Source of the DNA: Cristatella mucedo
Taxonomy: Eukaryota > Bryozoa > Phylactolaemata > Cristatellidae
Assembly: GCA_009760855.2 (NCBI GenBank)
Contig: WPIO01000096.1
Span: forward strand, 506,001-570,000
Reading direction: 5' to 3'
DNA: 64,000 nt
Shown: piece after piece, positions 1 through 13,253 of the stretch
How positions within the stretch are numbered: the stretch's first letter is position 1
Layout: each line of letters starts with the position of its first letter
The notes under the pieces: generated by a model
What the model saw: the letters and a program-made list of their open reading frames with translations, nothing else
Database searches by the model: none
Told to the model about the DNA's origin: nothing
Made by a program: the position numbers and the translations under genes

Positions 1-3000
1 GTCAAACGTGGAGCTCTAGCAGACACAAGCACATGCCAGTGCCAGAGCGTCCGTAGCTGCTGCCGGGTTAAAGTCGGAGTGACCAAGATCCAGTGGCCCC
101 CATTGTCTCAGTCATTTGCAGCAGCCGGCATCCACGATCACTGATTCGAGTGTCAAGGAAAAGCACGGCCCCCTATGAGAAAATAGGGACTGATGGTGGA
201 GCTCTCGGCTGACCCACCATGTTCTCGGCCGTCTCGGGTGCCATGCTCCACATGTTGCTGCTGCTGCTACTTCTTCCCCAGCAGCACACGGAGCCGCAGC
301 AGGGGCAAGTCTCGGGCGATGCCGTGGTGGCTACGTGGGAGCGAATCGAAGCGCTGCCGCGGTGTGGCGTGTGTTCCTCCCCCGGGCGGAGAGGTGCACA
401 CGCCGCACTGCCTCAGCCGTCGAATCGATGGCTGCAGAAGATACAAGACTGCTGGCCCACGACTGCTGACACAACGATGGTGACAAGGCATCACTAGTGT
501 GAGATCTACCACTAGGAGGACCTGCTTTGCCGGCAGCACTCTAAGGGTTCCCGCCCGAGCCTGGGCAAGCACTAGCTATGGCATTGCCATCACGGTCGAA
601 GCGCTAGCAGGTTCAACCACGGGCAATCCACAGCTGCTTGTAGTTGAAGTCGCTTTGCTCCTCAAATGCAAGTGACCATATTCTGTAAATCGAGAGCACG
701 GCCTTTGGAGGCTCTCTTTAGGCAGCTTTCTGCAGCTTCAGTTGGAGAGGCAGCTGGTGGTGCTGTTCCAGCTGTATAGTGCCGTAGGTAGCTTAGCAGC
801 CTGGCTTTCTGGTCGGCGAGAAGTTTTTCTGCCGATTTCGGCAACAGAAACATTCGCCGTTCATGATCGGTGCTGCCCGGAAAGGTAGCAAGCTGCCGTT
901 GTATCAGATGAGCCGGCAGATGGTGCTTCTGTTGCGGTTAGCTGCTACCGATGACATAGTTGATAATGATCATGATCAACTCACCTCCCTCGACGACAAA
1001 GCAGAAACCGTTGCTGCCGCGGCGGTTGACAAGTCTGAAACTGCCGCTGCCGAAGCCTCTGCCCTGGCCACCCTGAGGTCGACCTGCTGACTGTCCCCGA
1101 ATATGTAGACTCCGAAGAGCTGTTCGCCGCCCATCTCGGTCGAACGACAAGCAGGTGCCGGCGCCTGAGCTTGACAGCTGGCGTTGCCACTTAGCTAAGA
1201 CGGCAGCAGCAGCTGCTGCTGCTGCAGCAGTAGCTGTGGCGGCTCAACGAGCGGTCTGCTCCAGATGCAGCTCTCTCGGCAGATGAGGCTGCAGCAGCTG
1301 CCGGCTGTTTAACCGAGTGTAGTTCCACTTGGTTTCGCTCCCCTAATTCAAGAGAGCGTTTCCTGAAAATAAAGAGCAAGGACAAGAGAGAGGAAGGAGG
1401 GGAAATTGCGAGGCAATTTGCAATTTGTTCTTGCTCTGGTTCAGCTGAATTGCTAGCAAAAACTTCCCATTGAATTTTTCTGCCGATTTCGGCAACGCAA
1501 ACTGTCGCCGTCCACGATCGGTGATGCCCAGAAGCTAGCAAGCCGCCGGTCCTATTAGACAAGCCAGTGGACGGCGTGACAGTAGAGGTGGAGCTCGTGC
1601 TGCCGTTAGCTGCCACCGATGACAGAATCAATAGTGATCGCGAGCTCCATGAGGCTGCTCCAAGAAAATCCGATGACCATAGCCAAAAGAGCCACTGCAA
1701 CGATTCAGAAAAACTTCATGCTGGCAGAAAATGAAAAGCCCTCGAAGAAATAGCTGCAGCGAGCCTATTCAATTGCATAAGAAACCTTTGCCGTCCCTGA
1801 TGGGTGATACCCGGCAACTCCAGGTGCCGAATTCGCTAAGGCAGCTGCGGCAGCCTCAGTCTGGGGCTATTAATAGCCGCAGTGGCCCTTCCTGCACGTA
1901 ATTTCGGGCCACATTGTTTAGCTGATCTCTTTTCCCCTGCTCCATATGAGATACTGCTATTAATATAAGCGAGATTTGTGCTAGGCAGACTTACTGACGA
2001 CTAACATTGGGAACAAAAACTGCAAGCATTCTGACGAGGCAGTCTTTCACTGTACACCTTGCTCCTGCTATAGTGTCAATAAAAGGCTAACAGTAATATG
2101 TCTGATGTCGTTGCATTGTAGCCTCAGTTTTCATAACAATATAACCCAGTCATTCATTGCTGAAATCGGCTATCTGCTTGCATAGAACAGATGACGCTGT
2201 TGTAGCTACCGGCTGTTCAACTGAGTGTGGCTGGAGTCGCTTTCGCTCCTCGAATGCAAGAAAGCATTTCCTCAAACTCGGGAGCACGGCTTTGGGCAGC
2301 TGTCTTTAGGCAGCTTTCTGCAGCTTATGCTGGAGAGGCAGCTGGTGCCACTGCTCCAGGTGCAGGGAGCCGTAGGTAGCTTAGTAGCTTGGCTTCCTGG
2401 CTAGCAAGAAGTTTCGTTTTAATTTCTCTACCGATTTCGGCAACAGAAACATTCGCCGTTCATGATCGGAGATTCCCGGAAAGGTAGCAAGCCGCCGGTC
2501 GTAATACACGAGCCGGTAGATGGTGTGGCAGTAGAGATGGTTCTTTTTGCGTTTAGCTGCTACCGATGACATAATTGATGCATTGTATGATGCCAATGCA
2601 TTGCAGCCTCAGTTTTCATAACATTCCAACTCAGTCATTTTTTGCTGAAACAGACTATCTGCTAGGATAGGGCAGATGAGGCTTCGGTAGCTGTCGGCTC
2701 TTCAACTGAGTGTGGGTAAAGTCACTTTCGCTCCTCGAATGCAAGAAAGCGTTTCCTCAAATTCGAGAGGACGGGTTTGGGCAGCTCTCTTTAGTCTGCG
2801 TTCTGCAGCTTCTGTGGAATAGCAGCTGGTGCTGCTACTCCTGCAGTAGGGAGCAGTAGGTAGCTTAGTAGCCTAGCTTACTGGTTGGCAAGAAGTTCCC
2901 TTTTAACTATTCTTCCGATTTCAGCAACACGACCTGTTGCCGTCCCACGATCGGTGATGCCCGGAAAGCTAGAAAGCCACCGGTCGTATTGCTCCTGTTG

Positions 3001-3035
3001 CTGTTCCTGTTGCTGTTACTCTTGCTGTTCCTGTT
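1..3035. repeat. 3-kb satellite unit, copy 1
   Basis: First complete unit of a head-to-tail array; the phase is arbitrary because the window opens inside the array. The unit is CAG/CTG-rich and has no long open frame. It holds four diverged sub-repeats, each marked by a CCGATTTCGGCAAC-type core at about 832, 1483, 2431 and 2915 (the last reads CCGATTTCAGCAAC). Before each core comes a GAGTGTGG.../GCTTTCGCTCCTCGAATGCAAG-like stretch, and after it GATCGGTGATGCCCGGAAAG-like sequence. It ends in a TGCTGTTCCTGT-rich stretch (about 2988-3035). It is 3035 bp, against 3036, 3038 and 3037 bp for the next copies. Confidence 0.95.
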
Positions 3036-6000
3036 GTCAAACGTGGAGCTCTAGCAGACACAAGCACATGCCAGTGCCAGAGCGTCCGTAGCTGCTGCCG
3101 GGTTAAAGTCGGAGTGACCAAGATCCAGTGGCCCCCATTGTCTCAGTCATTTGCAGCAGCCGGCATCCACGATCACTGATTCGAGTGTCAAGGAAAAGCA
3201 CGGCCCCCTATGAGAAAATAGGGACTGATGGTGGAGCTCTCGGCTGACCCACCATGTTCTCGGCCGTCTCGGGTGCCATGCTCCACATGTTGCTGCTGCT
3301 GCTACTTCTTCCCCAGCAGCACACGGAGCCGCAGCAGGGGCAAGTCTCGGGCGATGCCGTGGTGGCTACGTGGGAGCGAATCGAAGCGCTGCCGCGGTGT
3401 GGCGTGTGTTCCTCCCCCGGGCGGAGAGGTGCACACGCCGCACTGCCTCAGCCGTCGAATCGATGGCTGCAGAAGATACAAGACTGCTGGCCCACGACTG
3501 CTGACACAACGATGGTGACAAGGCATCACTAGTGTGAGATCTACCACTAGGAGGACCTGCTTTGCCGGCAGCACTCTAAGGGTTCCCGCCCGAGCCTGGG
3601 CAAGCACTAGCTATGGCATTGCCATCACGGTCGAAGCGCTAGCAGGTTCAACCACGGGCAATCCACAGCTGCTTGTAGTTGAAGTCGCTTTGCTCCTCAA
3701 ATGCAAGTGACCATATTCTGTAAATCGAGAGCACGGCCTTTGGAGGCTCTCTTTAGGCAGCTTTCTGCAGCTTCAGTTGGAGAGGCAGCTGGTGGTGCTG
3801 TTCCAGCTGTATAGTGCCGTAGGTAGCTTAGCAGCCTGGCTTTCTGGTCGGCGAGAAGTTTTTCTGCCGATTTCGGCAACAGAAACATTCGCCGTTCATG
3901 ATCGGTGCTGCCCGGAAAGGTAGCAAGCTGCCGTTGTATCAGATGAGCCGGCAGATGGTGCTTCTGTTGCGGTTAGCTGCTACCGATGACATAGTTGATA
4001 ATGATCATGATCAACTCACCTCCCTCGACGACAAAGCAGAAACCGTTGCTGCCGCGGCGGTTGACAAGTCTGAAACTGCCGCTGCCGAAGCCTCTGCCCT
4101 GGCCACCCTGAGGTCGACCTGCTGACTGTCCCCGAATATGTAGACTCCGAAGAGCTGTTCGCCGCCCATCTCGGTCGAACGACAAGCAGGTGCCGGCGCC
4201 TGAGCTTGACAGCTGGCGTTGCCACTTAGCTAAGACGGCAGCAGCAGCTGCTGCTGCTGCAGCAGTAGCTGTGGCGGCTCAACGAGCGGTCTGCTCCAGA
4301 TGCAGCTCTCTCGGCAGATGAGGCTGCAGCAGCTGCCGGCTGTTTAACCGAGTGTAGTTCCACTTGGTTTCGCTCCCCTAATTCAAGAGAGCGTTTCCTG
4401 AAAATAAAGAGCAAGGACAAGAGAGAGGAAGGAGGGGAAATTGCGAGGCAATTTGCAATTTGTTCTTGCTCTGGTTCAGCTGAATTGCTAGCAAAAACTT
4501 CCCATTGAATTTTTCTGCCGATTTCGGCAACGCAAACTGTCGCCGTCCACGATCGGTGATGCCCAGAAGCTAGCAAGCCGCCGGTCCTATTAGACAAGCC
4601 AGTGGACGGCGTGACAGTAGAGGTGGAGCTCGTGCTGCCGTTAGCTGCCACCGATGACAGAATCAATAGTGATCGCGAGCTCCATGAGGCTGCTCCAAGA
4701 AAATCCGATGACCATAGCCAAAAGAGCCACTGCAACGATTCAGAAAAACTTCATGCTGGCAGAAAATGAAAAGCCCTCGAAGAAATAGCTGCAGCGAGCC
4801 TATTCAATTGCATAAGAAACCTTTGCCGTCCCTGATGGGTGATACCCGGCAACTCCAGGTGCCGAATTCGCTAAGGCAGCTGCGGCAGCCTCAGTCTGGG
4901 GCTATTAATAGCCGCAGTGGCCCTTCCTGCACGTAATTTCGGGCCACATTGTTTAGCTGATCTCTTTTCCCCTGCTCCATATGAGATACTGCTATTAATA
5001 TAAGCGAGATTTGTGCTAGGCAGACTTACTGACGACTAACATTGGGAACAAAAACTGCAAGCATTCTGACGAGGCAGTCTTTCACTGTACACCTTGCTCC
5101 TGCTATAGTGTCAATAAAAGGCTAACAGTAATATGTCTGATGTCGTTGCATTGTAGCCTCAGTTTTCATAACAATATAACCCAGTCATTCATTGCTGAAA
5201 TCGGCTATCTGCTTGCATAGAACAGATGACGCTGTTGTAGCTACCGGCTGTTCAACTGAGTGTGGCTGGAGTCGCTTTCGCTCCTCGAATGCAAGAAAGC
5301 ATTTCCTCAAACTCGGGAGCACGGCTTTGGGCAGCTGTCTTTAGGCAGCTTTCTGCAGCTTATGCTGGAGAGGCAGCTGGTGCCACTGCTCCAGGTGCAG
5401 GGAGCCGTAGGTAGCTTAGTAGCTTGGCTTCCTGGCTAGCAAGAAGTTTCGTTTTAATTTCTCTACCGATTTCGGCAACAGAAACATTCGCCGTTCATGA
5501 TCGGAGATTCCCGGAAAGGTAGCAAGCCGCCGGTCGTAATACACGAGCCGGTAGATGGTGTGGCAGTAGAGATGGTTCTTTTTGCGTTTAGCTGCTACCG
5601 ATGACATAATTGATGCATTGTATGATGCCAATGCATTGCAGCCTCAGTTTTCATAACATTCCAACTCAGTCATTTTTTGCTGAAACAGACTATCTGCTAG
5701 GATAGGGCAGATGAGGCTTCGGTAGCTGTCGGCTCTTCAACTGAGTGTGGGTAAAGTCACTTTCGCTCCTCGAATGCAAGAAAGCGTTTCCTCAAATTCG
5801 AGAGGACGGGTTTGGGCAGCTCTCTTTAGTCTGCGTTCTGCAGCTTCTGTGGAATAGCAGCTGGTGCTGCTACTCCTGCAGTAGGGAGCAGTAGGTAGCT
5901 TAGTAGCCTAGCTTACTGGTTGGCAAGAAGTTCCCTTTTAACTATTCTCTTCCGATTTCAGCAACACGACCTGTTGCCGTCCACGATCGGTGATGCCCGG

Positions 6001-6071
6001 AAAGCTAGAAAGCCACCGGTCGTATTGCTCCTGTTGCTGTTCCTGTTGCTGTTACTCTTGCTGTTCCTGTT
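3036..6071. repeat. 3-kb satellite unit, copy 2
   Basis: Near-identical to copy 1. The differences I see are small: one C fewer in the CCGTCCCACG run near 5975 and two extra bases (TC) near 5945. It shares with copy 1 the variant ATGCCAATGC near 5625, where copies 3 and 4 read ATGTCAATGC. Confidence 0.95.
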
Positions 6072-9000
6072 GTCAAACGTGGAGCTCTAGCAGACACAAG
6101 CACATGCCAGTGCCAGAGCGTCCGTAGCTGCTGCCGGGTTAAAGTCGGAGTGACCAAGATCCAGTGGCCCCCATTGTCTCAGTCATTTGCAGCAGCCGGC
6201 ATCCACGATCACTGATTCGAGTGTCAAGGAAAAGCACGGCCCCCTATGAGAAAATAGGGACTGATGGTGGAGCTCTCGGCTGACCCACCATGTTCTCGGC
6301 CGTCTCGGGTGCCATGCTCCACATGTTGCTGCTGCTGCTACTTCTTCCCCAGCAGCACACGGAGCCGCAGCAGGGGCAAGTCTCGGGCGATGCCGTGGTG
6401 GCTACGTGGGAGCGAATCGAAGCGCTGCCGCGGTGTGGCGTGTGTTCCTCCCCCGGGCGGAGAGGTGCACACGCCGCACTGCCTCAGCCGTCGAATCGAT
6501 GGCTGCAGAAGATACAAGACTGCTGGCCCACGACTGCTGACACAACGATGGTGACAAGGCATCACTAGTGTGAGATCTACCACTAGGAGGACCTGCTTTG
6601 CCGGCAGCACTCTAAGGGTTCCCGCCCGAGCCTGGGCAAGCACTAGCTATGGCATTGCCATCACGGTCGAAGCGCTAGCAGGTTCAACCACGGGCAATCC
6701 ACAGCTGCTTGTAGTTGAAGTCGCTTTGCTCCTCAAATGCAAGTGACCATATTCTGTAAATCGAGAGCACGGCCTTTGGAGGCTCTCTTTAGGCAGCTTT
6801 CTGCAGCTTCAGTTGGAGAGGCAGCTGGTGGTGCTGTTCCAGCTGTATAGTGCCGTAGGTAGCTTAGCAGCCTGGCTTTCTGGTCGGCGAGAAGTTTTTC
6901 TGCCGATTTCGGCAACAGAAACATTCGCCGTTCATGATCGGTGCTGCCCGGAAAGGTAGCAAGCTGCCGTTGTATCAGATGAGCCGGCAGATGGTGCTTC
7001 TGTTGCGGTTAGCTGCTACCGATGACATAGTTGATAATGATCATGATCAACTCACCTCCCTCGACGACAAAGCAGAAACCGTTGCTGCCGCGGCGGTTGA
7101 CAAGTCTGAAACTGCCGCTGCCGAAGCCTCTGCCCTGGCCACCCTGAGGTCGACCTGCTGACTGTCCCCGAATATGTAGACTCCGAAGAGCTGTTCGCCG
7201 CCCATCTCGGTCGAACGACAAGCAGGTGCCGGCGCCTGAGCTTGACAGCTGGCGTTGCCACTTAGCTAAGACGGCAGCAGCAGCAGCTGCTGCTGCTGCA
7301 GCAGTAGCTGTGGCGGCTCAACGAGCGGTCTGCTCCAGATGCAGCTCTCTCGGCAGATGAGGCTGCAGCAGCTGCCGGCTGTTTAACCGAGTGTAGTTCC
7401 ACTTGGTTTCGCTCCCCTAATTCAAGAGAGCGTTTCCTGAAAATAAAGAGCAAGGACAAGAGAGAGGAAGGAGGGGAAATTGCGAGGCAATTTGCAATTT
7501 GTTCTTGCTCTGGTTCAGCTGAATTGCTAGCAAAAACTTCCCATTGAATTTTTCTGCCGATTTCGGCAACGCAAACTGTCGCCGTCCACGATCGGTGATG
7601 CCCAGAAGCTAGCAAGCCGCCGGTCCTATTAGACAAGCCAGTGGACGGCGTGACAGTAGAGGTGGAGCTCGTGCTGCCGTTAGCTGCCACCGATGACAGA
7701 ATCAATAGTGATCGCGAGCTCCATGAGGCTGCTCCAAGAAAATCCGATGACCATAGCCAAAAGAGCCACTGCAACGATTCAGAAAAAACTTCATGCTGGC
7801 AGAAAATGAAAAGCCCTCGAAGAAATAGCTGCAGCGAGCCTATTCAATTGCATAAGAAACCTTTGCCGTCCCTGATGGGTGATACCCGGCAACTCCAGGT
7901 GCCGAATTCGCTAAGGCAGCTGCGGCAGCCTCAGTCTGGGGCTATTAATAGCCGCAGTGGCCCTTCCTGCACGTAATTTCGGGCCACATTGTTTAGCTGA
8001 TCTCTTTTCCCCTGCTCCATATGAGATACTGCTATTAATATAAGCGAGATTTGTGCTAGGCAGACTTACTGACGACTAACATTGGGAACAAAAACTGCAA
8101 GCATTCTGACGAGGCAGTCTTTCACTGTACACCTTGCTCCTGCTATAGTGTCAATAAAAGGCTAACAGTAATATGTCTGATGTCGTTGCATTGTAGCCTC
8201 AGTTTTCATAACAATATAACCCAGTCATTCATTGCTGAAATCGGCTATCTGCTTGCATAGAACAGATGACGCTGTTGTAGCTACCGGCTGTTCAACTGAG
8301 TGTGGCTGGAGTCGCTTTCGCTCCTCGAATGCAAGAAAGCATTTCCTCAAACTCGGGAGCACGGCTTTGGGCAGCTGTCTTTAGGCAGCTTTCTGCAGCT
8401 TATGCTGGAGAGGCAGCTGGTGCCACTGCTCCAGGTGCAGGGAGCCGTAGGTAGCTTAGTAGCTTGGCTTCCTGGCTAGCAAGAAGTTTCGTTTTAATTT
8501 CTCTACCGATTTCGGCAACAGAAACATTCGCCGTTCATGATCGGAGATTCCCGGAAAGGTAGCAAGCCGCCGGTCGTAATACACGAGCCGGTAGATGGTG
8601 TGGCAGTAGAGATGGTTCTTTTTGCGTTTAGCTGCTACCGATGACATAATTGATGCATTGTATGATGTCAATGCATTGCAGCCTCAGTTTTCATAACATT
8701 CCAACTCAGTCATTTTTTGCTGAAACAGACTATCTGCTAGGATAGGGCAGATGAGGCTTCGGTAGCTGTCGGCTCTTCAACTGAGTGTGGGTAAAGTCAC
8801 TTTCGCTCCTCGAATGCAAGAAAGCGTTTCCTCAAATTCGAGAGGACGGGTTTGGGCAGCTCTCTTTAGTCTGCGTTCTGCAGCTTCTGTGGAATAGCAG
8901 CTGGTGCTGCTACTCCTGCAGTAGGGAGCAGTAGGTAGCTTAGTAGCCTAGCTTACTGGTTGGCAAGAAGTTCCCTTTTAACTATTCTTCCGATTTCAGC

Positions 9001-9109
9001 AACACGACCTGTTGCCGTCCACGATCGGTGATGCCCGGAAAGCTAGAAAGCCACCGGTCGTATTGCTCCTGTTGCTGTTCCTGTTGCTGTTACTCTTGCT
9101 GTTCCTGTT
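6072..9109. repeat. 3-kb satellite unit, copy 3
   Basis: Near-identical to the other units. It carries one extra CAG triplet in the CAG/CTG block near 7275, one extra A in a run near 7785, and the ATGTCAATGC variant near 8665 shared with copy 4. Length 3038 bp. Confidence 0.95.
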
Positions 9110-12100
9110 GTCAAACGTGGAGCTCTAGCAGACACAAGCACATGCCAGTGCCAGAGCGTCCGTAGCTGCTGCCGGGTTAAAGTCGGAGTGACCAAGATCC
9201 AGTGGCCCCCATTGTCTCAGTCATTTGCAGCAGCCGGCATCCACGATCACTGATTCGAGTGTCAAGGAAAAGCACGGCCCCCTATGAGAAAATAGGGACT
9301 GATGGTGGAGCTCTCGGCTGACCCACCATGTTCTCGGCCGTCTCGGGTGCCATGCTCCACATGTTGCTGCTGCTGCTACTTCTTCCCCAGCAGCACACGG
9401 AGCCGCAGCAGGGGCAAGTCTCGGGCGATGCCGTGGTGGCTACGTGGGAGCGAATCGAAGCGCTGCCGCGGTGTGGCGTGTGTGTTCCTCCCCCGGGCGG
9501 AGAGGTGCACACGCCGCACTGCCTCAGCCGTCGAATCGATGGCTGCAGAAGATACAAGACTGCTGGCCCACGACTGCTGACACAACGATGGTGACAAGGC
9601 ATCACTAGTGTGAGATCTACCACTAGGAGGACCTGCTTTGCCGGCAGCACTCTAAGGGTTCCCGCCCGAGCCTGGGCAAGCACTAGCTATGGCATTGCCA
9701 TCACGGTCGAAGCGCTAGCAGGTTCAACCACGGGCAATCCACAGCTGCTTGTAGTTGAAGTCGCTTTGCTCCTCAAATGCAAGTGACCATATTCTGTAAA
9801 TCGAGAGCACGGCCTTTGGAGGCTCTCTTTAGGCAGCTTTCTGCAGCTTCAGTTGGAGAGGCAGCTGGTGGTGCTGTTCCAGCTGTATAGTGCCGTAGGT
9901 AGCTTAGCAGCCTGGCTTTCTGGTCGGCGAGAAGTTTTTCTGCCGATTTCGGCAACAGAAACATTCGCCGTTCATGATCGGTGCTGCCCGGAAAGGTAGC
10001 AAGCTGCCGTTGTATCAGATGAGCCGGCAGATGGTGCTTCTGTTGCGGTTAGCTGCTACCGATGACATAGTTGATAATGATCATGATCAACTCACCTCCC
10101 TCGACGACAAAGCAGAAACCGTTGCTGCCGCGGCGGTTGACAAGTCTGAAACTGCCGCTGCCGAAGCCTCTGCCCTGGCCACCCTGAGGTCGACCTGCTG
10201 ACTGTCCCCGAATATGTAGACTCCGAAGAGCTGTTCGCCGCCCATCTCGGTCGAACGACAAGCAGGTGCCGGCGCCTGAGCTTGACAGCTGGCGTTGCCA
10301 CTTAGCTAAGACGGCAGCAGCAGCTGCTGCTGCTGCAGCAGTAGCTGTGGCGGCTCAACGAGCGGTCTGCTCCAGATGCAGCTCTCTCGGCAGATGAGGC
10401 TGCAGCAGCTGCCGGCTGTTTAACCGAGTGTAGTTCCACTTGGTTTCGCTCCCCTAATTCAAGAGAGCGTTTCCTGAAAATAAAGAGCAAGGACAAGAGA
10501 GAGGAAGGAGGGGAAATTGCGAGGCAATTTGCAATTTGTTCTTGCTCTGGTTCAGCTGAATTGCTAGCAAAAACTTCCCATTGAATTTTTCTGCCGATTT
10601 CGGCAACGCAAACTGTCGCCGTCCACGATCGGTGATGCCCAGAAGCTAGCAAGCCGCCGGTCCTATTAGACAAGCCAGTGGACGGCGTGACAGTAGAGGT
10701 GGAGCTCGTGCTGCCGTTAGCTGCCACCGATGACAGAATCAATAGTGATCGCGAGCTCCATGAGGCTGCTCCAAGAAAATCCGATGACCATAGCCAAAAG
10801 AGCCACTGCAACGATTCAGAAAAACTTCATGCTGGCAGAAAATGAAAAGCCCTCGAAGAAATAGCTGCAGCGAGCCTATTCAATTGCATAAGAAACCTTT
10901 GCCGTCCCTGATGGGTGATACCCGGCAACTCCAGGTGCCGAATTCGCTAAGGCAGCTGCGGCAGCCTCAGTCTGGGGCTATTAATAGCCGCAGTGGCCCT
11001 TCCTGCACGTAATTTCGGGCCACATTGTTTAGCTGATCTCTTTTCCCCTGCTCCATATGAGATACTGCTATTAATATAAGCGAGATTTGTGCTAGGCAGA
11101 CTTACTGACGACTAACATTGGGAACAAAAACTGCAAGCATTCTGACGAGGCAGTCTTTCACTGTACACCTTGCTCCTGCTATAGTGTCAATAAAAGGCTA
11201 ACAGTAATATGTCTGATGTCGTTGCATTGTAGCCTCAGTTTTCATAACAATATAACCCAGTCATTCATTGCTGAAATCGGCTATCTGCTTGCATAGAACA
11301 GATGACGCTGTTGTAGCTACCGGCTGTTCAACTGAGTGTGGCTGGAGTCGCTTTCGCTCCTCGAATGCAAGAAAGCATTTCCTCAAACTCGGGAGCACGG
11401 CTTTGGGCAGCTGTCTTTAGGCAGCTTTCTGCAGCTTATGCTGGAGAGGCAGCTGGTGCCACTGCTCCAGGTGCAGGGAGCCGTAGGTAGCTTAGTAGCT
11501 TGGCTTCCTGGCTAGCAAGAAGTTTCGTTTTAATTTCTCTACCGATTTCGGCAACAGAAACATTCGCCGTTCATGATCGGAGATTCCCGGAAAGGTAGCA
11601 AGCCGCCGGTCGTAATACACGAGCCGGTAGATGGTGTGGCAGTAGAGATGGTTCTTTTTGCGTTTAGCTGCTACCGATGACATAATTGATGCATTGTATG
11701 ATGTCAATGCATTGCAGCCTCAGTTTTTCATAACATTCCAACTCAGTCATTTTTTGCTGAAACAGACTATCTGCTAGGATAGGGCAGATGAGGCTTCGGT
11801 AGCTGTCGGCTCTTCAACTGAGTGTGGGTAAAGTCACTTTCGCTCCTCGAATGCAAGAAAGCGTTTCCTCAAATTCGAGAGGACGGGTTTGGGCAGCTCT
11901 CTTTAGTCTGCGTTCTGCAGCTTCTGTGGAATAGCAGCTGGTGCTGCTACTCCTGCAGTAGGGAGCAGTAGGTAGCTTAGTAGCCTAGCTTACTGGTTGG
12001 CAAGAAGTTCCCTTTTAACTATTCTTCCGATTTCAGCAACACGACCTGTTGCCGTCCACGATCGGTGATGCCCGGAAAGCTAGAAAGCCACCGGTCGTAT

Positions 12101-12146
12101 TGCTCCTGTTGCTGTTCCTGTTGCTGTTACTCTTGCTGTTCCTGTT
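9110..12146. repeat. 3-kb satellite unit, copy 4
   Basis: Near-identical to the other units. It has a two-base GT expansion near 9480 and one extra T near 11727. It shares the ATGTCAATGC variant (near 11702) with copy 3. The small indels shift the shadow reading frames between copies, so the unit is not under coding constraint. Confidence 0.95.
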
Positions 12147-12459
12147 GTCAAACGTGGAGCTCTAGCAGACACAAGCACATGCCAGTGCCAGAGCGTCCGT
12201 AGCTGCTGCCGGGTTACAGTCGGAGTGACCAAGATCCAGTGGCCCCCATTGTCTCAGTCATTTGCAGCAGCCGGCATCCACGATCACTGATTCGAGTGTC
12301 AAGGAAAAGCACGGCCCCCTATGAGAAAATAGGGACTGATGGTGGAGCTCTCGGCTGAGCCGCCATGTTCTCGGCCGTCTCGGGTGCCATGCTCCACATG
12401 TTGCTGCTGCTGCTACTTCTTCCCCAGCAGCACACGGAGCCGCAGCAGGGGCAAGTCTC
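12147..12459. repeat. 3-kb satellite unit, truncated copy 5 (array edge)
   Basis: Matches the first 313 bp of the unit and then stops abruptly after GGGCAAGTCTC, where unrelated sequence begins. It has three substitutions absent from copies 1-4: GGGTTACAG for GGGTTAAAG near 12217, and two near 12360 (GAGCCGCC for GACCCACC). This is the right boundary of the array. Confidence 0.93.
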
Positions 12460-13083
12460 AGAGAAAAAGCGTGTTCACGGAAGGATTTGAAGTTTCAAAC
12501 AGTTAGAGAGCTTTGTTTGCCGAAATAGCTTGGTCTTTATCTGAGCGATCTCCTAACTTGACTCCAATTGGTGCATCTAAAGTAGCTAGTGACGCCACAG
12601 CTATTGACCGGGCACTCACACTGTGATTCAATTTGTCGACAGGCTTTTACAGTAACCACATGAAATGTGTTGGAAGAAGTACATTGCAGATCCTTGGATA
12701 TACAAAAGCGAACACTTCTGCTGGCCAAATGCGACAAACTTCGAAATTGTACCACCTTGCTTCAAATCAGCAGCTTCTTGGACTTCAGCTGCCTCCAGCT
12801 GAGTACCGCCTGGCAGAGTTAGTATGTAAGCTCACACTCTCCTACCCAAGAATTGCAGCTGCTGGAAATGCAGCCACTTGGTCGAGCAGGGTCATACCAA
12901 CTACGCTGTCTATGCAATCAGGTCTAGAAAAGGAATGTCATGGTTGCATCTGTCCATCGCGACGGCAAAAATCTAATTGTTTAAGCTAGTTTTTACTAAA
13001 ATTGGTAGTACAGCGTCAATCTATTAATCTTTTGATTATTCAACCTTGTCAACGCATTCACGACGTTTATGTATTTTTAAAAT
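12460..13083. other. Unique sequence beside the satellite array
   Basis: No recognised gene. A 118-codon open frame at 12633-12989 (+) has no motif I recognise and no splice or polyadenylation context. The last 100 bases are AT-rich. Confidence 0.5.
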
Positions 13084-13253
13084 ACTAGCTGATTGACAGA
13101 CGCTTTTGTTCAGCCACAGAAGAGCCTTTTCACCTATCACCACCGCCTGCAGTGGCGATAAAACATCGCCTACCATATAGGGTTCAACTCGGCGCCTCAG
13201 GACAGAGGTAGTAAAACTGAGCCCACTTTAAAAGTGAGTCACGGCAGCTCACC
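13084..13253 (-). mobile_element. tRNA-derived SINE, type 1
   Basis: On the minus strand this reads as a tRNA-like head (A-box region near 13240, degenerate B-box GAGTTGAACCC near 13190). A body follows with GCAGGCGGTGGTGATAGG, then GGCTCTTCTGTGGCTG, ending in the family's AATCAGCTAG-type end near 13090. Same order as the better copies at 51478 and 58978. The head is degenerate. Confidence 0.75.

Noticed and set aside
193-11707. Repeated open frames of 60-170 codons in every 3-kb unit
   Set aside because: They occur on both strands, change length with small indels between copies and follow CAG/CTG composition. No domain, start context or splice sites support a protein.
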